Assembly: GCA_964580435.1 (NCBI GenBank)
Contig: CAZOKP010000004.1
Span: 1-64,000 of the forward strand
Direction: 5' to 3'
Origin: CAZKEW01 sp964580435
Lineage (GTDB): Bacteria > Acidobacteriota > Aminicenantia > Aminicenantales > UBA8522
DNA length: 64,000 nt
In this document: positions 43,729 through 52,970 of the stretch, piece by piece
Numbering within the stretch: position 1 is the stretch's first letter
How the letters are laid out: each line of letters starts with the position of its first letter
The notes under the pieces: generated by a model
Database searches by the model: none
What the model saw: the letters and a program-made list of their open reading frames with translations, nothing else
What the model was told of the DNA's origin: nothing
Made by a program: the position numbers and the translations under genes

Positions 43729-46700
43729 ATGAAGAAAGCCTTCGCTTTGAGCCCGGCTCTCATTTTGATCTGCCTGTTCTCTTTTCATTGCCAAGAAAAA
43801 AGGGCGGCCGGCGATACCTATGCTGATGTCCTTAAAGCTTTCGCCGACCCGCCGGCTGAATTCCGGAGCGCGCCCCTCTGGGTTTGGAATGACCGCATCA
43901 CCAAGGAACAGATAGAGACACAGCTCGCTGATTTCAAAGCCCATGGCATCGGAGGCGTTTTCATCCATCCGCGGCCTGGATTAATAACGCCTTATCTCAG
44001 CGAAGAGTGGCTCGCTTCTTGCCGGCATGCCGTCGCTGTGGGGAAACGCCTCGGCATGAAAGTCTGGATCTATGATGAGAACTCCTATCCCTCAGGATTT
44101 GCAGGAGGCCACGTCCCGGCGGACATGCCCGATTCCGTCGGGCTCGGCCTGAAAATGACCAAAGCCGTGGCAATTCCGGCTTTATTCAAAGAGAAGCCGA
44201 TCGTCGTTCTCAAAGGAATCAGGTCTGAATTTGAGAACATCAGCGAGAAGGCCATTCAGCCGGGGGTCAGCGCATCTCTGGGGGTGGGTGATTATTTTCT
44301 TTTCGAAATCCAGAAGGCGAGTCCTTCTCCGTGGTTTGGCGGGTTTACCTATATCGATCTGATGCGCCGGGACGTCACGGACAAATTTCTCGATATCACC
44401 CTTAACGCGTATAAGCAAACGATTGGCGAAGAATTCGGCGCTACGGTTCCCGGAAGCTTCCAGGATGAGGCGAACAATGGTCCCGTGTTGGCCGAGGACA
44501 TCGTCAACTTCACACCCGGGCTCTTCGAGAAATTCCAAACAAAATGGGGCTATGACCTGCGGCTTCATCTTCCCTCGCTTTTCGAAGAAATCAGCGATTG
44601 GCAGACCGTCAGGCACAATTATTACGCTACTTTATCTGACCTCTTCATCGAGAACTGGGCCAAGCCTTATTATGATTATTGCGCTGCCAACAACCTTTGG
44701 CTGACCGGCCATTACCTAGAGCACGAGTGGCCCGCGCCGAGCCTCACTCCGGATTATCTGGCCGTAGCCGCCTATGCTCACATGCCGGGGATCGACTGCC
44801 TGATGAACCAGTGGGATACTGGCCCGCATGCCCAGTTTGGAAATGCCCGGGCACCCAAAGAGATCCGGAGCATTGCTAACCAGCTCGGCCGGAGCCGGAC
44901 AATGTCGGAAACCTATGGCGCAGCGGGGTGGGACTTGACCTTCTTCGACCAGAAAAGGATTGCCGACTGGGAATTCGCCCTCGGAGTCAATTTCATCAAC
45001 CAGCATCTTTCCTACGTCACCATCATGGGCGCCCGCAAGCGTGACCATCCTCAGTCGTTTTCCTATCATGAACCGTGGTGGCATGCCTATAAGATCATGG
45101 GCGATTATTTGGGACGGCTTTCCGTTGTCATGAGCAAGGGCGAACAGCGGAACCGGATCCTTGTCCTTGAGCCGACGACAACCGCCTGGATGTATTATTC
45201 TCCGGCGGCTCAGTCTGACCGTCTGAAAGCCACTGGAGACCAATTCACGAATTTCATAAACCGGCTGGAGGCGGAACAGATCGAATACGACCTGGGGAGC
45301 GAGGATGTCCTCCGCAACCACGGCCGGGCGGAACAGAAGGCCATGATCGTTGGCGCGCGACGTTACGATGCTGTCGTCTTTCCGCCAGGCCTGGAAAACC
45401 TGGACCAGTCGACCCTGGAGCTTCTCTCAGGCTATATGAAGAGTGGAGGCCGGGTCCTCTCCTGCGCAGGGGTGCCGCGCTTCGTCGACGGAAAAGAGTC
45501 AGAGCAGCCGGGGAAAATCGCCGGGGCCGATCCTCAGCATTGGATCGCCCGGTCTGCCGACGAAACAATCAGCGCTCTGGCTGAGATATGCGCCGGGGAG
45601 ATTCAGTTCATGGAGTTGAACGGCGACAAGACCATGTTCTTCCACCAGCGTCGGAAGCTCGCCGATGCGGAGCTCGTCTTTCTGGCAAACATCAGTCCTC
45701 GAGAGCGAGTGAGCGGGACATTTTCTGCCCCAGGGAAATCCGTGGAACGCTGGGATCCATTCAATGGGATTGCGAGCCCCTATCCTTCCAGGAGCCGGAA
45801 GGGCCAGGTTCATGTGGAGTTCAATATAGCGCCTGGAGGCAGTCTGCTTCTTGGCCTCCGCAAGGAGAAGGTTGGGAAAGCACCTCAGGAGAAATTCAGC
45901 TGGCGAGAGATTACACCCGCAGGTGATTCGGAAATCCGAGCGGAATCGCCTAACGTCCTGACCATCGACTACTGTGATCTTGGCCTGGGAAACAAAGAAG
46001 AGCGGGACCTTTATTTCTATGACGCCCAGCGCAAAGTTTTCGGGCACTTCGGCCTTGGCCGGAATCCCTGGGACAGCGCTGTCCAGTACAAAACGAATAT
46101 TCTTGACCTGAACAAGTTTCCGCCGAACTCAGCATTTGAGGCAACTTTCTGGTTCACGTCCGGCCCGGGCGTCGACCTATCATCGCTCCGTCTCGTGGCC
46201 GAACGGCCGGCGTTTTATCAGATCTCTATCAATGGCAGCAAGGTTGAAGCGGCCCCCGACCAATGGTGGCTCGACATGGGCTTCGGGATTTTTAACATTG
46301 GAAAGTTCTCCCGAGCAGGGAAGAACAGAATCAGTCTTAAAGCAGAACCTTTCACCCTCTTCAGCGAGCTTGAGTCGGTTTATCTTCTTGGAAATTTCGG
46401 ACTAGAGAGCCAAGAGAAAGGGTTCAAGCTTATCCCGAGCGCAAGGCTTCAACTGGGTCCCTGGTCGGAGCAAGGGATGCCTTTATATGCCGGCGGGGTG
46501 AGCTACAGCAAGATATTAGACCTGGATTCCCTGGATGCAGACAAAGGACGTTATTTTGTGAGGCTTGGCCGTTGGCTCGGGTCCGTGGTTGAAGTCCGTG
46601 TCGGGGAGAAGACGGCGGGTTTCATCGCCTTCGAGCCATTTGAGCTCGACATCACCGACCAATTGAGCGCCGCTGCGAACAAAGTGAGCGTCATCGTCTA

Positions 46701-46875
46701 TGGCACTTTGAAAAATACGCTCGGGCCTCACCATGACAACCCTCGGCTCGGCATGGCCTGGCCTAGCATGTTCCAGAAGGGCGCCGACGGCGGATATCCG
46801 CCCGGCACCAAGTACTCCGTGGTCGGCTACGGCCTGTTCGACGACTTCAAAATTTTGTTGAGAATTAAGGCCTAA
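43729..46875 (+). CDS. Secreted GH106-like glycoside hydrolase (alpha-L-rhamnosidase type)
   Basis: 1048 residues from ATG 43729 with AGGAGGG upstream; the open frame extends back into the tRNA and that part is not coding. Signal sequence ends near FSFHCQ, possibly a poor lipobox. The opening FRSAPLWVWNDRITKEQIE and HGIGGVFIHPRPGL is the hallmark of the large rhamnosidase-like GH106 group, with W.WN and (G)(V)FIHPRPGL. FQDEANNGP and SETYGAAGWDL contribute acidic residues at barrel strand ends. The C-terminal third holds beta-sandwich domains. Function as a rhamnosidase is by family; other deoxy-sugar glycosidases are possible. Confidence 0.75.
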   Translation: MKKAFALSPALILICLFSFHCQEKRAAGDTYADVLKAFADPPAEFRSAPLWVWNDRITKEQIETQLADFKAHGIGGVFIHPRPGLITPYLSEEWLASCRHAVAVGKRLGMKVWIYDENSYPSGFAGGHVPADMPDSVGLGLKMTKAVAIPALFKEKPIVVLKGIRSEFENISEKAIQPGVSASLGVGDYFLFEIQKASPSPWFGGFTYIDLMRRDVTDKFLDITLNAYKQTIGEEFGATVPGSFQDEANNGPVLAEDIVNFTPGLFEKFQTKWGYDLRLHLPSLFEEISDWQTVRHNYYATLSDLFIENWAKPYYDYCAANNLWLTGHYLEHEWPAPSLTPDYLAVAAYAHMPGIDCLMNQWDTGPHAQFGNARAPKEIRSIANQLGRSRTMSETYGAAGWDLTFFDQKRIADWEFALGVNFINQHLSYVTIMGARKRDHPQSFSYHEPWWHAYKIMGDYLGRLSVVMSKGEQRNRILVLEPTTTAWMYYSPAAQSDRLKATGDQFTNFINRLEAEQIEYDLGSEDVLRNHGRAEQKAMIVGARRYDAVVFPPGLENLDQSTLELLSGYMKSGGRVLSCAGVPRFVDGKESEQPGKIAGADPQHWIARSADETISALAEICAGEIQFMELNGDKTMFFHQRRKLADAELVFLANISPRERVSGTFSAPGKSVERWDPFNGIASPYPSRSRKGQVHVEFNIAPGGSLLLGLRKEKVGKAPQEKFSWREITPAGDSEIRAESPNVLTIDYCDLGLGNKEERDLYFYDAQRKVFGHFGLGRNPWDSAVQYKTNILDLNKFPPNSAFEATFWFTSGPGVDLSSLRLVAERPAFYQISINGSKVEAAPDQWWLDMGFGIFNIGKFSRAGKNRISLKAEPFTLFSELESVYLLGNFGLESQEKGFKLIPSARLQLGPWSEQGMPLYAGGVSYSKILDLDSLDADKGRYFVRLGRWLGSVVEVRVGEKTAGFIAFEPFELDITDQLSAAANKVSVIVYGTLKNTLGPHHDNPRLGMAWPSMFQKGADGGYPPGTKYSVVGYGLFDDFKILLRIKA

Positions 46876-46884
46876 CCAAAACTC

Positions 46885-47517
46885 ATGAATCTGATGCTGT
46901 CGCTTTTGGTCATCGGCATCTCAGCTATTTTCGCCATCTATGGCAAATATAAAAAGCAGAAGTTCATCCATTACGCCTTTAAGCCGTTGACGATGATCAT
47001 GATCATCTCGCTGGCCTGGGAGAGGATGACGGCCTTCCCCTCCACGTATTCTTACTTGATCCTTTCCGGGCTGTGCTTTTCTTTTTTGGGAGACATTCTT
47101 GTCATGCTGCCCGGGACAAAATTCATCAAACCGGGCCTTTTAGCCTTCCTAGCCGGCTATTTTCTTTATATTTCGGCCATCAGCCGGGGCATCAAGATCA
47201 TTTCCTTCCTGCCTCTTCTGCTGATATTGGCGCTGGGATCCGTCGTTTATCTTTACCTTTATGGCAAGCTCGACAAAATGCGCTTTCCCGTCCTCATCTA
47301 TGTTTTTGTTGTTTCTGCCTTGGTCTGGCTGGGGGTCAACAGATATCTCAGCCTTCTTGATCAGAAGAGCCTTTTCGTCATGGTCAGCGGCATCTTGCTC
47401 CTCTTCTCTGAATCGACCTGGGCCGTCAACAAATTCCGGAAACAATTCTGGCTGGCGGAGATATTCATCCTGGGGACTTACTTCCCGGCTCAGCTCCTGT
47501 TCGCCCTTTCTATCTGA
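46885..47517 (+). CDS. YhhN family membrane protein
   Basis: 210 residues with about eight hydrophobic helices. FKPLTMIMIISLAW, GLCFSFLGDILVMLPG and LLLFSESTWAVNKFRK match the YhhN family, whose animal member TMEM86B hydrolyses lysoplasmalogens; the acidic residues in GDI and SES would be the active-site candidates. Starts 9 bp after the glycosidase stop. Bacterial role is not established. Confidence 0.8.
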   Translation: MNLMLSLLVIGISAIFAIYGKYKKQKFIHYAFKPLTMIMIISLAWERMTAFPSTYSYLILSGLCFSFLGDILVMLPGTKFIKPGLLAFLAGYFLYISAISRGIKIISFLPLLLILALGSVVYLYLYGKLDKMRFPVLIYVFVVSALVWLGVNRYLSLLDQKSLFVMVSGILLLFSESTWAVNKFRKQFWLAEIFILGTYFPAQLLFALSI

Positions 47518-47518
47518 T

Positions 47519-48229
47519 TCAGACGATTTGCGTTCTTGTGCTGAGGGCGACAAGCCATTTATGAAGGGGTGCCGCGGCCTTGAACTTTTGAAAGCAGAAA
47601 TCCACGAGCATCGGCTTAAAAAATTCTTTGGGGATGGCGCCTTCCCAGCCCGCATGCAGGCCGTTATGGAGGAGCAGTTCGGCGTTCGGATGCGAGGGAT
47701 CAAACCCGGGAGGCACCCTCTTGTAATGTCTGCCGCCCAGTTCAAATTCTCCCGTTCTTAGAAGATCCTTGATGATGCGGCGCAGCTCTTGGCCATACTT
47801 TGGGTGAACGACAGCTCTTCTATAGTGCTCCAGCACGCGGTCCGGGAACATATAGTATCCTGTACCCAGGATCAATTTCGGGGGCTCAACATGAAAATAG
47901 AAGCCCGATGCCTGCATCCGCGAGGGGCTCCCCTCCCAGAAATAGATCCCCAGGTTGGTCTTGTAAGGGGACTGGTCAAAACTGAAGCGTGTGTCCCTAT
48001 TGATCCGGAACAACGATTTGTTTATTTTCGGGACGGCAATGATATTGGGGGATATCGTTCTCAACCGCGCGCCCATGGCCGTCACAAAAGCCTTGGCGGG
48101 TTCCAGCACCTGAGTCTCATAAATCATCCTGTGCCGCTCGAACCATTCTTTGTTATTGTTTCTTTTAAGGGTGTTGAAAAAACGGATCGTTTCCCTGGTA
48201 AATCCTTTGAAAACCTGTTCTTCCGGCAT
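47519..48229 (-). CDS. DUF2461 domain protein
   Basis: 236 residues matching the DUF2461/TIGR02453 family throughout: FKGFTRETIRFFNTLKRNNNKEWF at the N-terminus, then SLFRINRDTRFSFDQSPYKTNLG and GFYFHVEPPKLILGTGYY. AGGAAAT precedes the ATG. Function of the family is unknown; no enzyme motif is evident. It converges with the YhhN gene, leaving 1 bp between the stops. Confidence 0.9.
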   Translation of the reverse strand: MPEEQVFKGFTRETIRFFNTLKRNNNKEWFERHRMIYETQVLEPAKAFVTAMGARLRTISPNIIAVPKINKSLFRINRDTRFSFDQSPYKTNLGIYFWEGSPSRMQASGFYFHVEPPKLILGTGYYMFPDRVLEHYRRAVVHPKYGQELRRIIKDLLRTGEFELGGRHYKRVPPGFDPSHPNAELLLHNGLHAGWEGAIPKEFFKPMLVDFCFQKFKAAAPLHKWLVALSTRTQIV

Positions 48230-48296
48230 CGTTATTTCCTGATTTTCTTATTATTCTACATAAATAGCAAAACATCATACAAGGGGCCCTATGACG

Positions 48297-48449
48297 AAAA
48301 GTGGGGGGACAGTTTTAGACCGAGATCATGATCAGCCGCAATCGGCCGCAGCGACCACTGAAGGAACGGCGTGAAAAACCTGAATGGGAGCGAGGCGGAT
48401 TGCGGCTGATCATATTCCCTTCCTCGCCTTTTCGTTTTACCCCACTTTT
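48297..48449. repeat. Nested palindromic element (~150 bp), MITE/REP-like
   Basis: AAAAGTGGGG at 48297-48306 is the exact reverse complement of CCCCACTTTT at 48440-48449. Inside, a perfect 16 bp inverted repeat pairs 48328-48343 with 48398-48413, separated by 54 bp. The element lies between the divergent DUF2461 and DUF1846 genes and has no ORF. The GTGGGGGGACAG edge resembles termini of small non-autonomous elements seen near IS200-type transposases. The remaining ~70 bp upstream (48230-48296) is AT-rich with nothing identifiable. Confidence 0.55.
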
Positions 48450-48470
48450 TGCGATCGAGCAGGTACACGG

Positions 48471-48499
48471 TTGACAGAGCCATGCGCCTGCGATATAAA
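48471..48499 (+). promoter_or_regulatory. Strong sigma-70 promoter for the DUF1846 gene
   Basis: -35 TTGACA (perfect, 48471-48476), 17 bp spacer, -10 TATAAA (48494-48499). The start site near 48506 leaves a leader of ~19 nt that contains AAAGGAAA before GTG 48525. It lies 21 bp downstream of the palindromic element. Confidence 0.7.
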
Positions 48500-48524
48500 A
48501 CTCTTCCCTGAAAGGAAAAGACGC

Positions 48525-50042
48525 GTGACCGGGAAAATCGGTTTTGACAACGAGCGCTATTTAGCTGCGCAGACGGAGGCTATCCTCCAAAGGGAACGAA
48601 GATCACATAACAAGCTCTACCTCGAATTCGGCGGCAAGCTTTTCTATGACTATCATGCCGCTCGAGTCCTGCCCGGCTATGACCCAAACGTGAAGATGCG
48701 GCTGATCCAAAAGCTGAAAAACCAGGCCGATGTCCTGCTCTGCATCTATGCCGGCGACATTGAAAAGAGAAAGGTGCGGGCGGATTTCGGCATAACCTAT
48801 GATGTCGATGCGCTTAAGCTCATCGATGACCTAGCCGAGTGGGGGATCGGGATTCTGGGAGTGGTAATTACCCGGTTTGACAATCAGGCTTCGGCCAAGG
48901 TGTTCAAGAACAAACTGGAGCGGCGGGGGATTCGAGTCTATACCCACAGCTACACCAAGGGATATCCGACAGATATCGACCTGATCGTCAGCGATGAAGG
49001 CTACGGCGCCAACGAATACATCGAGACGAAAAATCCCCTGGTCATCGTGACCGGGCCCGGCCCTGGAAGCGGCAAATTGGCCACCTGCTTGTCGCAGCTC
49101 TACCATGACCACAAGCGGGGCATCGAATCGGGTTTTGCCAAATTCGAGACTTTTCCCATCTGGAACCTGCCGCTCAAGCACCCGGTCAACATCGCCTATG
49201 AAGCAGCGACGGCAGATATCGGCGATTTCAACCTGGTGGATCCCTACCACCTGGAAGCCTATGCGGTCTCGGCAGTGAACTACAACCGCGACGTCGAGGT
49301 TTACCCCGTGCTCAAGAGAATATTGGAGCGGATAACAGGAGAGGCGTCGCTCTACAAATCTCCTACAGAAATGGGCGTCAATTGCGCCGGTAACGCGATC
49401 ACTGATGATGGGGTCGTTCGGGAAGCCTCCAAGCAGGAATTGATCAGAAGGTTTTTCCGCTACAGATGCGAGTATGCTATGGGCTTCGTTGATCGAGAAA
49501 CCGTGCAGAGGGCAGAACTTCTGATGAAAGAACTCGGAGTCAAACCCGAGGACCGCAATGTGGTTGAGCCGGCGAGGCGTGCCGCCGACGAAGCCCGGGA
49601 AACGGGGAAGGGGAACAAGGGCGTCTTTTGTGGGGCCGCCATCGAGCTCAAGGACGGCACCATCGTCGCCGGAAAGAACTCTCCGCTCATGCACGCGGCC
49701 TCGAGCCTGATCCTTAACGCAGTCAAAAAATTGGCTGATATCCCGGACAAGATCCATCTTTTGTCCCCCGCCATCATCAATTCGGTGGGGAACCTCAAAG
49801 AAAACATCCTCGGCGCCAAGACGGTCAGCCTGGACGTCGCCGAGGTTTTGATCAGCCTGAGCATCAACGCCTCGAGCAATCCTTCAGCCCAGCTGGCGCT
49901 GGAAAAACTGAATGAGCTCCGGAACTGCGAAGTCCATCTGACACATATTCCCACTCCGGGAGATGAGGCCGGACTGCGCAGGCTGGGAGTCAACCTGACC
50001 TCCGAGCCCAGTTTTTCGGGCAAAAATCTTTTTGTGATTTGA
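48525..50042 (+). CDS. DUF1846 (UPF0371) family protein
   Basis: About 505 residues starting at GTG 48525, preceded by AAAGGAAA; the first residues TGKIGFDNERYL align with the usual start of this family. Further family segments are IGILGVVITRFDNQ, GPGPGSGKLATCLSQLYHD with a Gly-rich loop, and MGVNCAGNAITDD. Length matches the family (~500). UPF0371 proteins have a solved Rossmann-like fold but no established activity; the GPGPGSGK loop suggests nucleotide binding. The frame continues upstream to 48384, but that part covers the promoter and element and is not coding. Confidence 0.88.
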   Translation: MTGKIGFDNERYLAAQTEAILQRERRSHNKLYLEFGGKLFYDYHAARVLPGYDPNVKMRLIQKLKNQADVLLCIYAGDIEKRKVRADFGITYDVDALKLIDDLAEWGIGILGVVITRFDNQASAKVFKNKLERRGIRVYTHSYTKGYPTDIDLIVSDEGYGANEYIETKNPLVIVTGPGPGSGKLATCLSQLYHDHKRGIESGFAKFETFPIWNLPLKHPVNIAYEAATADIGDFNLVDPYHLEAYAVSAVNYNRDVEVYPVLKRILERITGEASLYKSPTEMGVNCAGNAITDDGVVREASKQELIRRFFRYRCEYAMGFVDRETVQRAELLMKELGVKPEDRNVVEPARRAADEARETGKGNKGVFCGAAIELKDGTIVAGKNSPLMHAASSLILNAVKKLADIPDKIHLLSPAIINSVGNLKENILGAKTVSLDVAEVLISLSINASSNPSAQLALEKLNELRNCEVHLTHIPTPGDEAGLRRLGVNLTSEPSFSGKNLFVI

Positions 50043-50072
50043 GTCCAGCTTTCTTTTGAGGAGGACGATGCC

Positions 50073-51833
50073 ATGAACCACAAACGCAGTAGGAATATTC
50101 TGACCTGGGCCTTTTCCCTCAGCTTGATCTTCTTGGGATTCACGGGACCGTCGGTCTTCGGCGAGCCAGGGGAAGGCGGATTGCGTGTAGGGGTGTCTTT
50201 TCCCGAACAGCGGTCAAAGCAGCCTCTTGATGGCCGAATGCTGCTGCTGATTTCTGCGGACGGGACCGCAGAGCCGCGCTTTCAGATTAGCGACGGCCCG
50301 AACACGCAGCTTGTCTTCGGAATCGATGTGGACGGGCTCAAACCTCAGCAGGCCGCCGTCTTTGATAAAAGTGTCTTTGGCTATCCCGTAAATAGCATCG
50401 CCGATATCCCGGCCGGCGAATACTGGGTTCAGGTGCTCCTGAACCGGTACGAGACGTTTCGTCGCGCCGACGGGCATACCGTCAAGCTCCCCATGGATAG
50501 GGGGGAAGGACAGCAGTGGAACCAGAAGCCGGGAAATCTTTACAGTGCGCCCCAGAAAATCTTCCTTGATCCCCAAAAAGACGAGCTGATCAAAGTTATA
50601 CTGGACCAGGAGATTCCGGTCATACCAGAACCGAAAGACACAAAATATATCAAGCATATCAGGATTCAGAGCAAGCTCTTGAGTCAGTTCTGGGGCCAGC
50701 CATGGTATCTCGGTGCCAATGTGCTTTTGCCAGAGGGGTTTGAGGCGCATCCGGAGGCGCGCTATCCGCTCATCATCTTTCACGGCCATTTTCCTTACAC
50801 CTTCAGCGGATTCCGCGAGACACCGCCCGACCCCAACCTCAAGCCTGAGTACAGCGAAAGATTCAGGCTCGAGGGATATAACAAGATTGTCGAGCAATCT
50901 GCCTATGAGTTTTATAAATACTGGATCGCGCCGGACACACCTCGCTTCCTCATCATCGAGATCCAGCACGCCAACCCCTATTATGACGATTCCTATGCCG
51001 TCAATTCCGCCAATCTGGGCCCTTACGGTGACGCCATCACGTACGAACTTATCCCGTATATCGAGAAGAAATTTCGTGGCATCGGCGAGGGCTGGGCCCG
51101 TTTTCTCTACGGCGGGTCTACGGGCGGCTGGGAGGCTCTGGCGGCTCAGGTTTTCTATCCCGAAGAATATAACGGCTGCTGGGCGGCCTGTCCTGACCCG
51201 ATCGATTTCCGAGCTTACACTTCGGTTAATGTATACCAACATAAGAACGCCTATTTTATTGACAGCCGATGGAAAAAGACACAGCGGCCGAGCGAGAGAA
51301 ATTATCTTGGTGAGGTGATTTGTGCGCTCGAGGAATCAAATCATCGCGAGCTCGTCCTGGGGACAAATTCCCGGTCCGGAGACCAGTATGACATCTGGCA
51401 AGCCGTTTTTTCGCCCGTCGCCGAGGACGGCTATCCCAAGCCCATCTGGGACAGGATGACGGGCGAAATTGACCGGTCGGTGGCGGAATACTGGCGGGAA
51501 CATTATGATCTTCGCTACATCCTTGAGCGGGACTGGAAAACCCTCGGCCCCAAGCTCAACGGGAAGATTCATATCTACTGCGGCGACATGGACAGTTTTT
51601 ATCTCAATAACGCCGTCTATCTGATGGAGGATTTCCTGAAAAGAACAAAAGACCCTTACTATGATGGCGAAGTGGACTACGGAGACAGGGCCGAGCATTG
51701 CTGGAACGGCGACCATACCCGGCCGAATGCTATCTCCAGGCTGAGATATCACCAGATGCATATCCCTAAGATCATGGAGAGGATCCAGAAGTCGGCCCCG
51801 TCGAACGCCGATTTGACAAGCTGGCGGTATTGA
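50073..51833 (+). CDS. Secreted esterase-like alpha/beta hydrolase
   Basis: 586 residues with a signal peptide (TWAFSLSLIFLGFTGPSVFG, cleavage near residue 30). An N-terminal ~190-residue beta-rich domain precedes an esterase-D-like alpha/beta hydrolase: FHGHFPYTF contains the oxyanion segment, and LYGGSTGGWEAL gives nucleophile Ser ~349. A histidine in EHCWNGDHT near the C-terminus is the likely third member of the triad. ATG 50073 follows GAGGAGG. It starts 30 bp after the DUF1846 gene and may share its strong promoter. Probable substrate class: acylated sugars or other esters. Confidence 0.75.
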   Translation: MNHKRSRNILTWAFSLSLIFLGFTGPSVFGEPGEGGLRVGVSFPEQRSKQPLDGRMLLLISADGTAEPRFQISDGPNTQLVFGIDVDGLKPQQAAVFDKSVFGYPVNSIADIPAGEYWVQVLLNRYETFRRADGHTVKLPMDRGEGQQWNQKPGNLYSAPQKIFLDPQKDELIKVILDQEIPVIPEPKDTKYIKHIRIQSKLLSQFWGQPWYLGANVLLPEGFEAHPEARYPLIIFHGHFPYTFSGFRETPPDPNLKPEYSERFRLEGYNKIVEQSAYEFYKYWIAPDTPRFLIIEIQHANPYYDDSYAVNSANLGPYGDAITYELIPYIEKKFRGIGEGWARFLYGGSTGGWEALAAQVFYPEEYNGCWAACPDPIDFRAYTSVNVYQHKNAYFIDSRWKKTQRPSERNYLGEVICALEESNHRELVLGTNSRSGDQYDIWQAVFSPVAEDGYPKPIWDRMTGEIDRSVAEYWREHYDLRYILERDWKTLGPKLNGKIHIYCGDMDSFYLNNAVYLMEDFLKRTKDPYYDGEVDYGDRAEHCWNGDHTRPNAISRLRYHQMHIPKIMERIQKSAPSNADLTSWRY

Positions 51834-51899
51834 TTCAGAAGTCTCTTGGTTTTAATATTGAGATGGGGAAGAGGCTCCGGCCCTTTCCCACAAATATAA

Positions 51900-52412
51900 G
51901 TGAAGAAGCGGATGAGGAACAAAAAAAGCCGCAGGGCGCCAGCGCAATCCAGGGCCTACTATCATTCTCCGATAGGAACGATCGAGATAGTGGGCACAGA
52001 ACAGGGAGTTGCCCTGTTAAACTTTGTCGAATGTCAGCCGGTCAAAGTCTCTCAGGCTCCTTCATATTTGAAAGAGGCCGTCAAGCAGGTCGACGAGTAT
52101 TTTCGAGGCAAAAGAAAGGAATTTTCCCTACGCCTGATTCTTGAAGGCACGGAGTTCCAGAAGAAGGTCTGGCGTGAGTTGCTGAAAATCCCTTATGGAA
52201 GTACTGCTTCATATGGAGACGTCGCTGCAGCGATCGGGAGGGGAAAAGCGTTCCGGGCCGTGGGGAATGCCAACCGCCTTAACAATATCTCCATCATCAT
52301 TCCCTGCCATCGGGTGATCGGAAGTGACGGCGACCTGGTCGGCTACGGGGGATCTCTTTGGCGCAAAAAGTGGCTCTTAGAGCATGAGCGAAAATTCAAA
52401 ACCATATATTAG
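51900..52412 (+). CDS. ogt: Methylated-DNA--protein-cysteine methyltransferase
   Basis: Repairs O6-methylguanine by transferring the methyl group to its own cysteine. The 170-residue protein has a short N-terminal domain, the helix-turn-helix region FQKKVWRELLKIPYGSTASYGDVAAAIG, the Arg-finger segment FRAVGNANRLNN, and the active-site motif IIPCHRV. It then ends with the usual GYGGSLWRKKWLLEHE. The GTG at 51900 is the first start; ATG 51912 is an alternative. First of six tightly packed genes; an MGMT-like paralogue with a changed active site is next. Confidence 0.92.
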   Translation: MKKRMRNKKSRRAPAQSRAYYHSPIGTIEIVGTEQGVALLNFVECQPVKVSQAPSYLKEAVKQVDEYFRGKRKEFSLRLILEGTEFQKKVWRELLKIPYGSTASYGDVAAAIGRGKAFRAVGNANRLNNISIIIPCHRVIGSDGDLVGYGGSLWRKKWLLEHERKFKTIY

Positions 52413-52442
52413 GCCTGGGATTTGAAATCATGGAGGGCTGAT

Positions 52443-52961
52443 GTGAAGACCAAAACTCAGAGCAGGCTATCCTGGCAGGAAAAATTGGCCGATGATAAAG
52501 GCCTTCCCAGAGTGGAGAAGATCACCGAGAAAATGAGCCAAAGGTGGGGGACGGGAACCGTGGTCATTCCCGCTCCCCGAGAGGTCGATGAGATCATGAG
52601 AAAAGTCCCGCGGGGCAAAGTTATCACGATCAACGAAATTCGGAAGATCCTGGCTCAAAAGCACGGCGCATCTATGGGCTGCCCTATCACCACCGGCATT
52701 TTCGCCTGGATCGCGGCGAATGCCGCCGAAGAAGCTTCGAAAGAGGGCATCAGAGAGACTACCCCTTACTGGCGGACGTTGAAATCAGGCGGCGAGATCA
52801 ACGCGAAGTATCCCGGCGGCGCAGAAGCGCAACTGAGGCTTCTCGAAAAGGAGGGCCATAGGATCATCGCCAAACGGAGGAGGCTGGCGGTCGCTGATTT
52901 TGAAAAGTCACTCGCTCAAATATCAGTCAGCCAGAAGCCTCCTTCGGCCCCAAAGAGATAG
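52443..52961 (+). CDS. MGMT-like protein without the acceptor cysteine
   Basis: About 172 residues from GTG 52443 (GGAGGG 6 bp upstream). The middle part follows the MGMT winged helix: VPRGKVITINEIRKILAQKH matches the IPYGSTASYGDVAAAI region of the preceding gene. Where MGMT has PCHR this protein has PYWR (TPYWRTL), followed by GGEINAKYPGG and LLEKEGH, which parallel GYGGSL and LLEHE. Loss of the acceptor cysteine at this site is the feature of alkyltransferase-like (ATL) proteins, which bind damaged bases and pass them to excision repair. That role is inferred from the parallel alignment; it sits 30 bp after ogt. Confidence 0.75.
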   Translation: MKTKTQSRLSWQEKLADDKGLPRVEKITEKMSQRWGTGTVVIPAPREVDEIMRKVPRGKVITINEIRKILAQKHGASMGCPITTGIFAWIAANAAEEASKEGIRETTPYWRTLKSGGEINAKYPGGAEAQLRLLEKEGHRIIAKRRRLAVADFEKSLAQISVSQKPPSAPKR

Positions 52962-52970
52962 AAACAAAAC

